A stretch of 64,000 nt of DNA, taken from JAJTDS01 sp964202895 (lineage in GTDB: Bacteria; Pseudomonadota; Alphaproteobacteria; Rickettsiales; UBA1997). The stretch lies in assembly GCA_964202895.1 (NCBI GenBank), contig CAXNJM010000001.1, positions 248,001 through 312,000 of the forward strand, written 5' to 3'. The translations under genes were made by a program, and so were the position numbers. Each line of letters opens with the position of its first letter. The first letter of the stretch is position 1. Shown here in pieces: positions 1-8,266 of this stretch. Under the pieces are notes generated by a model that ran no database searches, was not told the DNA's origin, and saw only the letters and a list, made by a program, of their open reading frames with translations.

Positions 1-1167
1 ACTCCCTTCGGTTGGCAATGTATGGCTTGGGCCGGCGATATAGTCTCCAATTGCTTCGGGAGAATATTGACCTAAAAAGATTGCTCCTGCATTATTGATT
101 TTACTAGCAATTTTTTCTGCATTGTTGGTAATGATTTGAAGATGCTCTGGAGCGATAATATTAACTATTTCTGGAGCATCATTGATATTTTCAACGACTA
201 TTATTGCAGAATTTTTTAATGAATGCTCGATTATATTGAATCTTGGCATTTTTTTAGCATTTTCAATTAAAGAATTAGCGATTTTTAGTGCAAATTTATA
301 GTCATTTGTGATGATAAATATCTTTGAATCTTCCCCATGTTCTAATTGTGAGATGGCATCAACTGCAACCCAATCCGGACTGCATAAATTATTCGAACCG
401 TCTTTTGCTTCTTTAAATTCAACTATAATAGTTAAATCGGTTGGACCAGCTATCATATCAATTCCAATTTGACCAAAAAGCATTCTTTTTGCTGTGGTTA
501 CAAAATTATTGCCTGGTCCAACAATTTTATCAAATTTATTAATTGTTTTGGTTCCATAGCAAGCTCCTGCAATTGCTTGCGCTCCACCAATTTTAAATAT
601 ATTTTTAATATTGCATAAATCTGCTGAAACAATAATTGCATCATTAATTATGCCTTTTTTTGCAGGAGTAAAAAGGGTGATATTTTTACTTCCCGCTACA
701 ATTGCAGGAAGTGCAGACATTAAAACAGAGCTAGGATAAGAAGCGGTGCCACCTGGGGCATAAACAGCAACTTTTTCAATTGGTTTCCAAATATTTCCAA
801 GCTTAACACCAGATTTATCGCGATAAGATAAATTTTTTGGCATCTGCTTTTTATGGTAAGCAAGGATTCTTTTTTTTGCTTGTTTTAAAGAATTGAGGAG
901 GTTTTTATCTATATTTTGATAAGCATTACTAATCTCTTCTTTGGTAACTAGAAAATCTTGAGGAGATTCAAATTTTGCATCATCAAATTTATTGCAATAT
1001 TCTATTATCGACTTATCGCCATTATTTTTTACATTTTCAATAATATCAATTACCGCTTCAGAAACATTGATATCTTGCTGTCGAGAATTTTTAATAAATT
1101 CTTTAAAATCATTATCTTCTGCGATATTTTTAGTTGCAAAAATTTTAAATGGATGTGAATTTGACAT
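1..1167 (-). CDS. hisD: Histidinol dehydrogenase, 3' end cut by window edge
   Basis: Catalyses the last two steps of histidine synthesis, oxidising L-histidinol to L-histidine with NAD in the cytoplasm. Reading the minus strand from the ATG at 1165-1167 gives 389 codons without a stop up to base 1, so the last roughly 40 residues lie outside the window. Family motifs are visible: YAPGGTASYPSSVLM, GGAQAIAGACYGT, KIVGPGNNFVTTAKR, IDMIAGPT, and near the cut end GDYIAGPSHTLPTEG, which carries a His of the active-site region. It lies 12 bases downstream of the popZ-like gene on the same strand. No other his gene is in the window. Histidine synthesis is unusual for reduced Rickettsiales, so the gene informs on lifestyle. 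The family call is very secure. Confidence 0.95.
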   Translation of the reverse strand, partial: MSNSHPFKIFATKNIAEDNDFKEFIKNSRQQDINVSEAVIDIIENVKNNGDKSIIEYCNKFDDAKFESPQDFLVTKEEISNAYQNIDKNLLNSLKQAKKRILAYHKKQMPKNLSYRDKSGVKLGNIWKPIEKVAVYAPGGTASYPSSVLMSALPAIVAGSKNITLFTPAKKGIINDAIIVSADLCNIKNIFKIGGAQAIAGACYGTKTINKFDKIVGPGNNFVTTAKRMLFGQIGIDMIAGPTDLTIIVEFKEAKDGSNNLCSPDWVAVDAISQLEHGEDSKIFIITNDYKFALKIANSLIENAKKMPRFNIIEHSLKNSAIIVVENINDAPEIVNIIAPEHLQIITNNAEKIASKINNAGAIFLGQYSPEAIGDYIAGPSHTLPTEGS

Positions 1168-1179
1168 TTTTATATTTTG

Positions 1180-2520
1180 CTATTTTTGTGGAATTATTTT
1201 ACTTATCTCTTCTCTAACTATTTTTTCAACTAGTTCGCTGAGGTTGTTATTTAGCCATTCTTCTATTTTTGGCATCATAGCCTCAATTGCAATTTTTTCA
1301 ATATCCACTTGATTTGCCATTTCCTCCATAGATTTAGCGATATTAGAAGCTGTTATTAATTTATTAATTGATTGGGAAGCTGAATCTATTACTTCTTGTT
1401 TTAGCAATGATTGCTTGTTTTCGTATCTCTCACTTTCAGATATTTCTGTAGCTGTTGCTTGTTGGTCTTCTATTTCTTTTAAATCAAAATCTTCTTCATC
1501 CCCATCTTCTTCTATTGAATCTTCCTCCTCAATATTAAGATATTCTTCATTTTCTGGAGTAGATTCCTCTTCATCGCTTGAATTATCTAGATCTAAATCA
1601 AGATTGTCCTCTTCTTTATTTTCTTCGGATAAATGTTCTTCGTTTTCATCTTCCTCTATTGATTTTTCTTCGTTTTCATCTTCTTCCGTTGAATCTTCCT
1701 CCTCATTAATATCTTCTTCATTCTCTAGAGTAGATTCCTCTTCATTACTTGAATTATCTAGATCTAGATCTAAATCAAGATCATTTTCTTCGTTGTTTTC
1801 TTCTGATAAATGCTCTTCGTTTTCATCTTCTTCTATCGAATCCTCCTCCTCAGTATTAAGATCTTCTTCATTTTCTGGAGTAGATTCCTCTTCATTACTT
1901 GAATTATCTAGATCTAGATCTAAATCAAGATCATTTTCTTCGTTGTTCTCTTCTGATAAATGCTCTTCATTCTCATTTTCTGTTGAATCTTCTTCGCTTT
2001 CTGCTTCATCTAACTGTAATTCTTCTTCATTTTCTGGAGTAGGCTCCTCTTCATTGCTTGAATTATCTAGATCTAAATCTAAATCAAGATCGTCCCCTTC
2101 TTTATTTTTCGCATCTGCTTTATCGTCAATTTTTACATCTTTAGTAAGCTCTTCGAGATTGAAAGAATCTTCTCCCGCTTCATTTGTGAAATTATTATAA
2201 GAGCCTTTAATTGTTTTGATTTTTTCTATTGCATCATCTTCAATATCAAACTCTTCTTCGTAATCCTCAATTTCATCTTCATTAAAATCAATATTTGATG
2301 AATTTTGGGCTTCTTCTTTAATGTTTTCTAGGTTGGAATTTGTTTTAAGATCTTCTTGATTTTTAATCAATTCTTGTTTCTGCGAAGATTCTTGTACATT
2401 ATAATTAAAATCATCTTCTAAATCGTTTTTTTCAAAACTTTTATTTTCTGAAGGCTTATTATCAAACCTCTTTAATTTTTGTTTAATAGATTCTAGAATT
2501 GATAGTCTTTTTTCTGACAT
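1180..2520 (-). CDS. popZ: PopZ-like (DUF2497) polar organizing protein with acidic tandem repeats
   Basis: 446 residues with three zones. Residues 1-16 (MSEKRLSILESIKQKL) resemble the short N-terminal DUF2497 helix that usually reads EEILASIRRII. Residues 30-350 are extremely Asp/Glu rich and contain four imperfect repeats starting near residues 144, 197, 247 and 307, each opening with DLDLDL then DNSSNEEEST and ENEE. Residues 380-446 match the conserved C-terminal DUF2497/PopZ module (IEAMMPKIEEWLNNNLSEL followed by VEKIVREEI). PopZ of Caulobacter forms polar condensates that anchor the ParB-origin complex; its linker is also acidic but Pro-rich and non-repetitive. Function here is inferred from the two terminal modules. 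The repeat zone may vary in length between strains. The assignment rests mainly on the C-terminal 65 residues. Confidence 0.75.
   Translation of the reverse strand: MSEKRLSILESIKQKLKRFDNKPSENKSFEKNDLEDDFNYNVQESSQKQELIKNQEDLKTNSNLENIKEEAQNSSNIDFNEDEIEDYEEEFDIEDDAIEKIKTIKGSYNNFTNEAGEDSFNLEELTKDVKIDDKADAKNKEGDDLDLDLDLDNSSNEEEPTPENEEELQLDEAESEEDSTENENEEHLSEENNEENDLDLDLDLDNSSNEEESTPENEEDLNTEEEDSIEEDENEEHLSEENNEENDLDLDLDLDNSSNEEESTLENEEDINEEEDSTEEDENEEKSIEEDENEEHLSEENKEEDNLDLDLDNSSDEEESTPENEEYLNIEEEDSIEEDGDEEDFDLKEIEDQQATATEISESERYENKQSLLKQEVIDSASQSINKLITASNIAKSMEEMANQVDIEKIAIEAMMPKIEEWLNNNLSELVEKIVREEISKIIPQK
1486..2094 (-). repeat. Coding tandem repeats in the popZ-like gene
   Basis: Four imperfect units of about 50-60 codons. 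Each has a core encoding DLDLDL-DNSSNEEES; the plus strand shows the recurring string gaattatctagatct. Unit spacing is 53, 50 and 60 codons. Units 2 and 3 are nearly identical at the DNA level, which suggests recent duplication. Confidence 0.85.
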
Positions 2521-2716
2521 TGATTTTGCTCCATTTATTTTTAGAGGTTTTTTATTTAATTAAAATTAAATGAGATATTGTCAATCTTTTAATTTAATAG
2601 AAAACTAATTTTTAATTAAGTTGATATTTTTAATGGTTTTATCACAAATGAAAATGATAGTAGATAAATATTCTTGTAAATTTAAAATTAAATCAAGAAT
2701 TTTCTTTGTTTAACAT

Positions 2717-4744
2717 TCAAATTATTTTGGTTTGTAATAGTTTTTTAATTTGCTCTCTTATTTTTGTTGCACCTTCAAAATCAAGATCATCTGCTTTTTT
2801 TCTCATTAATTTTTGCAGTTCATCTATTTTTTTATCTATTTGCTGAGGTTCTTTAAAATCTAAATTTCTTAAAACGTCTTTAATTTCCTTATCTGTTTGA
2901 TTGTTTTGAGCATTGTTTTTATTGGAATCTTTTTTCCCGTAAAGATTAGCCATTGCAGAACCAATTGGCTTATTGGTAGTTTTTGGAGTAATGTTGTGCT
3001 TTTTGTTGTATTTAATTTGAATTTCTCTTCTGCGATTATTTTCACCTAGTGCTTTATTTATTGAATTTGTCTCTTTGTCGGCATAAAGTATAACTTTACT
3101 TTCTGAGTTTCTTGCGGCTCTTCCAATTGTTTGTATTAAAGAGGTTTCATTTCTTAAGAAACCCTCTTTATCAGCATCTAGAATAGCAACCAAGCCACAT
3201 TCTGGAATATCCAAGCCTTCTCTTAATAAATTTACACCAACTAAACAATCGTATTTTTTAAGCCTTAAATCTTGTATTATCTCTATTCTATCCAATGTAT
3301 CAACATCGGAATGCATATAAACAGCATTAATGTCGAGATCGTTTAAATAATCAGTAAGATCTTCTGCCATTTTTTTAGTAAGAGTGGTAACTAAAGAACA
3401 AAAACCTTTATTTTTAGTATTTTTTATTTCGCCAATAATATCATCTACTTGATTTTTAGCTGGCCTTACTTCGCACACAGGGTCAAGTAATCCGGTTGGG
3501 CGAATAATTTGCTCAACAATTTCATTGTCGGTTTTGGCAAGCTCGTATTTGCCAGGGGTTGCTGAAACATATATTGTTTGAGGTTTGTAGGCCTCCCATT
3601 CAGAAAATTTAAGAGGTCTGTTATCTAGGGCACTAGGTAATCTAAAGCCATGTTCAACTAAAGTTGTTTTTCTAGCAAAGTCACCTTTATACATACCATT
3701 AATTTGCGGAACCGAAACATGACTTTCGTCAACAAATAGTAATGCATCGTTTGGTAAATATTCAAATAACGTCGGTGGAGATGCTCCATGCGGTCGATTT
3801 GTAAGGTAACGAGAGTAGTTTTCAATTCCTTTGCAAGTTCCTGTTGCAACCATCATTTCAAGATCGTAGCTAGTTCTTTGATTTATTCTCTGACTTTCTA
3901 TTAAAAGGCTATTTTTATCGAACTCATCAATTCTTTGATTTAAATCTTTTTTTATGTTATTTACTGCATTTTGCATCACAGATTGAGGAGTTATATAATG
4001 CGAAGAAGGATAAATGGCTATATTTTTAAGCTTTTTAATTATTTGCCCTGTTAGGGGGTCAAACTCGTAAATATTATCAATTTCGTCGCCAAAAAAACTT
4101 ATTTTCCAAGCCTCGCTATTAAAATGGGAGGGGAAAATATCGATTACATCGCCCTGCACTCTAAAGCTACATCTTTCAAAGCTGGTATCATTTCTTTGAT
4201 ATTGAAGATCTGTTAGCTGTAAGAGAAACTTTTGTTGATTGATTTTTTCTCCAACAGAAATTCTAATCACTGCAGAGCTATAAAATTCTGGAGAGCCAAT
4301 GCCGTATATACAAGAAACAGAAGCGATAATAATTGAGTCGCGATTTTCAATTAAGGTTCTTGTCGCAAAATGCCTCAATCTGTCAATTTGTTCGTTTATA
4401 GCACTATCTTTTTCAATGTAGGTATCTGTTTTTGGAACATATGCTTCAGGTTGATAATAATCGTAAAAAGAAACAAAATAACCAATTTGATTTTCTGGGA
4501 AAAATTCTTTCATTTCTCCGTATAATTGGGCGGCTAATGTTTTATTGTGAGCCATTATCAAAGCTGGTCTTTGAGTTTTTTCAATTATATTGGCAATTGT
4601 AAAAGTTTTGCCAGAGCCTGTAATACCAAGCAATATTTGATCCTGTTTGTTGTTTTTTATTCCCTCAACTAATTTTTCAATTGCCTGAGGTTGATCACCA
4701 GCTGGTTGAAAGTTGGAATGGATTTTGAATTTTTTAATAGTCAA
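2717..4744 (-). CDS. uvrB: Excinuclease ABC subunit B
   Basis: Damage-verifying helicase-like subunit of nucleotide excision repair; it receives damaged DNA from UvrA and recruits UvrC. The 675 residues are of normal length. Visible are the Walker A motif GITGSGKT (residues 40-47), the beta-hairpin region YDYYQPEAYVPKTDTYIEKD near residue 93, the Walker B-like LLFVDESHV, helicase motif VI (QTIGRAARN), and the C-terminal UVR domain (KKADDLDFEGATKIREQIK). The start is TTG at 4742-4744: an in-frame TAA lies three codons upstream and no nearby ATG precedes the conserved N terminus FQPAGDQPQAI. It sits alone between the popZ-like gene and the divergent rpsT. Confidence 0.97.
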   Translation of the reverse strand: MTIKKFKIHSNFQPAGDQPQAIEKLVEGIKNNKQDQILLGITGSGKTFTIANIIEKTQRPALIMAHNKTLAAQLYGEMKEFFPENQIGYFVSFYDYYQPEAYVPKTDTYIEKDSAINEQIDRLRHFATRTLIENRDSIIIASVSCIYGIGSPEFYSSAVIRISVGEKINQQKFLLQLTDLQYQRNDTSFERCSFRVQGDVIDIFPSHFNSEAWKISFFGDEIDNIYEFDPLTGQIIKKLKNIAIYPSSHYITPQSVMQNAVNNIKKDLNQRIDEFDKNSLLIESQRINQRTSYDLEMMVATGTCKGIENYSRYLTNRPHGASPPTLFEYLPNDALLFVDESHVSVPQINGMYKGDFARKTTLVEHGFRLPSALDNRPLKFSEWEAYKPQTIYVSATPGKYELAKTDNEIVEQIIRPTGLLDPVCEVRPAKNQVDDIIGEIKNTKNKGFCSLVTTLTKKMAEDLTDYLNDLDINAVYMHSDVDTLDRIEIIQDLRLKKYDCLVGVNLLREGLDIPECGLVAILDADKEGFLRNETSLIQTIGRAARNSESKVILYADKETNSINKALGENNRRREIQIKYNKKHNITPKTTNKPIGSAMANLYGKKDSNKNNAQNNQTDKEIKDVLRNLDFKEPQQIDKKIDELQKLMRKKADDLDFEGATKIREQIKKLLQTKII

Positions 4745-4956
4745 ATTAATTTATTAAATTTGTTACAAAGAATCTTAAATATGTTAAGGTGAATTAGAAT
4801 TTATTTATTCTTAACCTTATAATTTAAACAAAGGATAATAATAAAATATATTTGATAAAGCAATAAATTAAAAATAATGCTTGATTTTGTAAAAAAAAAA
4901 AATATTGTCGTCCGTCTAATGTTTAACTTAAACTTAACTTGCTTTAAGTTATTGGT

Positions 4957-4989
4957 AAATTTATACATTTTAATTAGATGTATAAATTT
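4957..4989 (+). promoter_or_regulatory. Perfect 11-bp hairpin in the rpsT leader
   Basis: The arms AAATTTATACA (4957-4967) and TGTATAAATTT (4979-4989) are exact inverted repeats with an 11-base loop, ending 28 bases before the rpsT start codon. It could be an mRNA structure or a protein-binding palindrome. S20 is known to feed back on its own translation in enterobacteria, but a link here is inference. Confidence 0.4.
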
Positions 4990-5017
4990 TAATTTTCAAT
5001 AAATTTTTCAATTCAAA

Positions 5018-5293
5018 ATGGCTAATACAAAATCAGCTAAGAAGGCAATTCGCTCTAGTGAACAAAAAAAAACAGTAAATAATTCTCGTAAAAATCGTAT
5101 TAGAACTTTTGCTAAAAAAGTAACTGATGCCATAAAAGCTGGAAATTCAATAGAAGCAACTGATGCTTTGAAAAATTTTGAACCAGAGCTAATGAGAGGA
5201 GTTACTAAAAAGGTTTTCAACCTAAATACTGCTTCTCGTAAGTTATCTCGTCTATTTGCACAGATAAAAAAAATCAAAACCTCTGCAAAATAA
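5018..5293 (+). CDS. rpsT: 30S ribosomal protein S20
   Basis: Primary 16S rRNA-binding protein of the small subunit. The 91 residues start MANTKSAKKAIRSSEQKK, the conserved S20 N terminus, and show the usual basic helical pattern: NRIRTFAKK near residue 27 and a C-terminal helix with NTASRKLSRL. The length is normal. A 273-base upstream gap separates it from divergent uvrB and holds a 12-base A tract (4891-4902) and a leader hairpin (4957-4989), so the promoter should be here. secF follows after 21 bases and is probably cotranscribed. The call is certain. Confidence 0.98.
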   Translation: MANTKSAKKAIRSSEQKKTVNNSRKNRIRTFAKKVTDAIKAGNSIEATDALKNFEPELMRGVTKKVFNLNTASRKLSRLFAQIKKIKTSAK

Positions 5294-5314
5294 AATATTT
5301 TATCCCTAATATTT

Positions 5315-6226
5315 ATGCTTTTGCAATTTTTTAGAACTGCATTCAGCAATAGTAGAATAGACTTTATGAAATTACATAAATCTACTATTCTGCTATCATT
5401 CATCTGCATGACACTCTCTCTTATATTTGTTGCTACGAAAGGGCTAAATCTAGGTATAGATTTTGCTGGCGGTATATTAATGGAGGTAAAAATTGAAAAA
5501 GAATCTCAAATTGTAGAAATAAAAGAATTAAGAAGCCTTGTTTCTCAATATGCAAAAGATGTTCAAGTGCAAAATATAGATGAAAAAAATTTTCTAATTC
5601 GAGTTGCAAAATCAGATGAAAATCAACAAGAACTAATACAAAAACTACAAGAATCAATTTCGCAAAAATATAGCAACATTGAATATAGAAAAATAGATTT
5701 TGTTGGTCCGCAAGTTGGTTCAGCACTCATAAAAAACGGCATTATAGCTCTTATATTATCATTTGCCTCAATAATGATATATATCTGGATCCGTTTTGAT
5801 TGGCAATTTGGGGTTGGTGGTATATTTGCTTTACTTCACGATGCAATATTGACCATTGGCTTTTTCGCAATTACTCAATTAGAATTTAATCTTACTTCAA
5901 TAGCCTCAATTTTAACAATTATTGGATACTCAATAAATGACTCGGTGGTAATTTACGATAGAATTAGGGAGAATATTAAAAAAGATCCAAAAAATAGCTT
6001 AAAGAACTTAATAAATTCAAGCACCAACTCAACATTAAGTAGAACTGTTTTAACTGCTGGCACAACTTTATTTTCATTGATTGCATTAATAATATTCGGT
6101 GGCGAAGCCCTTAAAAGCTTTAGCATTGCAACTTTTTTTGGAATAGCAATTGGGACCTACTCTTCAATTTATATATCCGCTCCAATATTGCTTTATTTTG
6201 ACCCGCGTTCCGGCAAAACAAAATAA
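5315..6226 (+). CDS. secF: Protein translocase subunit SecF
   Basis: Inner-membrane accessory subunit which, with SecD, uses the proton gradient to pull proteins through SecYEG. Its 303 residues have six predicted membrane segments: one near residue 25 and a block of five from about 135 to 295. The SecF signatures LGIDFAGG (46-53) and SINDSVVIYDRIREN (near 206-220) are present. The long N terminus before LHKSTILL resembles the layout of rickettsial SecF, so I keep the first ATG; the internal Met at residue 18 is a possible alternative start. No secD is in the window, so the usual secD-secF pair is separated. Confidence 0.96.
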   Translation: MLLQFFRTAFSNSRIDFMKLHKSTILLSFICMTLSLIFVATKGLNLGIDFAGGILMEVKIEKESQIVEIKELRSLVSQYAKDVQVQNIDEKNFLIRVAKSDENQQELIQKLQESISQKYSNIEYRKIDFVGPQVGSALIKNGIIALILSFASIMIYIWIRFDWQFGVGGIFALLHDAILTIGFFAITQLEFNLTSIASILTIIGYSINDSVVIYDRIRENIKKDPKNSLKNLINSSTNSTLSRTVLTAGTTLFSLIALIIFGGEALKSFSIATFFGIAIGTYSSIYISAPILLYFDPRSGKTK

Positions 6227-6267
6227 TTTAGTTTATAAAGCAAACTTCATTCTAAATTAACATTTCG

Positions 6268-7224
6268 TTGAAAAATAGAACAGTAAAAAAATTAAAACAC
6301 AAATCTACAAAGCAAAATAAGGCTTTTAGCTTAATTGAATTGTCAATTGTTTTGCTTATAATATCAATTCTTGCATCTTCTGCATTATCCATTTCAACTA
6401 ATAGCATCATTAATAATAAAATTAAAGTTACTAACGACAGAATAAATCAGCTCTATAAAGCAATTGGTAATTTTTTGGTAATAAATGGTCGAATACCCTG
6501 CCCTGCATCACTAATAAAAAATAAAATTAATGATCCTAACTATGGAAAAGAAGTCGGTGCTGGTGTAAATTGCACGGGAAGCGGTGTTTATCAATCTGCA
6601 GATAATGCAAACCTTGTTATAGGTGCCATTCCAATTAAAGAGCTAGGATTAGCAACGGAAATGGGTGAAGATGGTTTTGAAAGTAAATTTACCTATATAA
6701 TCGATAAAAATTTTGCCAATAAATCAAATTTTGGCATCTCTGAATATGAAGGCATTATTACAGTAATTGAAAAAATGGGAGGAACTAATCAAATTTCAAC
6801 AAGCGATGCCATTCTTGCGATAATTAGTCACGGAAGCAATAAATTCGGTGCTTTTTCAAGTAAAACTGGTGAACAAAATATCAGATCAACCGATGTCGAT
6901 GAAATGGAAAATGATAGCGGGTTAATTTCTGGAGAAACTTCTAATTTTAATAACTCAATAATTTCAACTTCTAATAATAGCGATGTTTTTGATGATATAT
7001 TATTCTATAAAACTAGAAATCAATTAGTACAAGATTTTTCTGCATTTAATTTAATACCTTGTCAGGCTACAACTACGACAATAAGCGGTTTTAATTGGCC
7101 ATTAGCAAATCATGGGGAAATAGCTCAAGCAACTACCGGTTGTTCGGTTAATGCTGTTAAACCAACTAAAAGATGTGGATTTTTTGGTATTTGGGAAGAG
7201 GGTCTGATTTCTAGCTGTCCTTAA
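6268..7224 (+). CDS. Prepilin-type secreted protein (type IV pilin-like N terminus)
   Basis: 318 residues. The start is the TTG at 6268; no ATG lies in frame between the upstream stop and the motif. After a basic leader comes KAFSLIELSIVLLIISILA, a textbook type III prepilin signal: predicted cleavage between Ala19 and Phe20, Glu at +5, then a hydrophobic helix. The rest is polar and predicted extracytoplasmic, with a Cys-containing segment GRIPCPAS and a tail holding CQATTTT and SSCP. No named pilin domain is recognised beyond the N terminus, so it may be a pseudopilin, a minor pilin or a surface protein using the pilus machinery. A second gene with the same signal lies at 59962. Spacing to secF (41 bases) allows cotranscription. 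Confidence 0.75.
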   Translation: MKNRTVKKLKHKSTKQNKAFSLIELSIVLLIISILASSALSISTNSIINNKIKVTNDRINQLYKAIGNFLVINGRIPCPASLIKNKINDPNYGKEVGAGVNCTGSGVYQSADNANLVIGAIPIKELGLATEMGEDGFESKFTYIIDKNFANKSNFGISEYEGIITVIEKMGGTNQISTSDAILAIISHGSNKFGAFSSKTGEQNIRSTDVDEMENDSGLISGETSNFNNSIISTSNNSDVFDDILFYKTRNQLVQDFSAFNLIPCQATTTTISGFNWPLANHGEIAQATTGCSVNAVKPTKRCGFFGIWEEGLISSCP

Positions 7225-7252
7225 ATTATTAAAAAATTAAATTTTAATAATT
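7224..7252 (+). terminator. AT-only hairpin after the prepilin-like gene
   Basis: AATTATTAAAA (7224-7234) pairs perfectly with TTTTAATAATT (7242-7252) across a 7-base loop, directly at the stop codon. There is no G+C in the stem and no following T run, so termination is only suggested by position. Confidence 0.3.
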
Positions 7253-7334
7253 GTAAAAATTAGTTGCAGAAAAAAATCAATATTTTATTTTGTATCTTTT
7301 AATCTTAATTAACACATAAAACTTATACATTCAT

Positions 7335-8258
7335 ATGAATCTAACTCCTCAAGTTAAAAAAATCTTATCTCATTATGAATCAGATAATCCTGGAACAAAA
7401 GCCAATTTAGCAAAATTTTTAATGAGCGGAAAATTAGCCGGAACCGGAAAAATGGTTATATTGCCAGTCGATCAGGGGTTTGAGCATGGTCCAGCTAGAA
7501 GCTTTGCGATTAATCCCGATTCTTACGATCCTTATTATCATTTTCAACTCGCAATTGATGCTGGCTTAAATGGTTACGCTGCTCCCTTAGGTATGATAGA
7601 ATGCGGAGCAAATAATTTTGCTGGCACTATTCCATTAATTTTAAAAATTAATAGCTCTAATTCTCTTTATAATGGAGGAACGGCTCCACATCAAGCAACA
7701 ACAGCATCGGTAAAAGATGCCCTACGACTTGGTTGTTCTGCAATCGGCTACACTATATACCCAGCTTCCGATGCTGCTTTTGATATGATAGAAGAATTAA
7801 GAGAACTAACTCTTGAAGCTAAATCGCATGGTCTTGCGGTTGTTGTGTGGTCTTATCCTCGTGGAGGAGATTTATCAAAAATAGGTGAAACTGCAGTCGA
7901 TATTTGTGCATATGCCGCTCATATTGCCGCTTTAACAGGTGCTCATATAATTAAAGTTAAGCCACCGACTCAAGCTCTTGAAAATCTTGATGCAATTAAA
8001 GTTTACGAAAAAACTAAAATTCCTATTGAAACCCTAGAGCAAAGAGTTAGGCACATCATGCAAACTACTTTTAACGGAAAAAGAATAGTTATATTCTCTG
8101 GCGGTAGCTCTAAAAATGAAGAAGAAATATACAGTGAAATATCTGAAATACATAAAGGCGGTGGAAACGGTTCAATCATTGGTAGAAACACATTTCAAAG
8201 ACCAAGAGCAGAGGCTCTAAAATTGCTTGAAAATATTATCAAAATTTATCAGCAATAA
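7335..8258 (+). CDS. fbaB: Class I fructose-bisphosphate aldolase (DhnA/FbaB type)
   Basis: Interconverts fructose-1,6-bisphosphate with dihydroxyacetone phosphate and glyceraldehyde-3-phosphate. The 307 residues match the archaeal/DhnA type of class I aldolase rather than the zinc-dependent class II enzyme: VILPVDQGFEHGP near the start, WSYPRGG at about 172, and HIIKVKPP, where Lys207 is the likely Schiff-base residue, followed by IFSGGSS and a phosphate-binding GGGNGSIIGRN. Together with glpX (11144) and pgi (43795) it supports gluconeogenesis or sugar-phosphate supply. A carbonic-anhydrase-like gene follows after 8 bases, probably on the same transcript. The start ATG is unambiguous. Confidence 0.94.
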   Translation: MNLTPQVKKILSHYESDNPGTKANLAKFLMSGKLAGTGKMVILPVDQGFEHGPARSFAINPDSYDPYYHFQLAIDAGLNGYAAPLGMIECGANNFAGTIPLILKINSSNSLYNGGTAPHQATTASVKDALRLGCSAIGYTIYPASDAAFDMIEELRELTLEAKSHGLAVVVWSYPRGGDLSKIGETAVDICAYAAHIAALTGAHIIKVKPPTQALENLDAIKVYEKTKIPIETLEQRVRHIMQTTFNGKRIVIFSGGSSKNEEEIYSEISEIHKGGGNGSIIGRNTFQRPRAEALKLLENIIKIYQQ

Positions 8259-8266
8259 ATTTAATA

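Noticed and set aside
1486..2094. Regularly spaced repeats that might suggest a CRISPR array
   Set aside because: Units are about 150-180 bases, imperfect, and in frame with one acidic protein; there are no short direct repeats with unique spacers.
1415..2200. Serine-rich 261-codon frame on the plus strand
   Set aside because: It is the antisense of the GAA/GAT-rich acidic repeats of the popZ-like gene; pure Ser/Leu low-complexity text with no independent domain.
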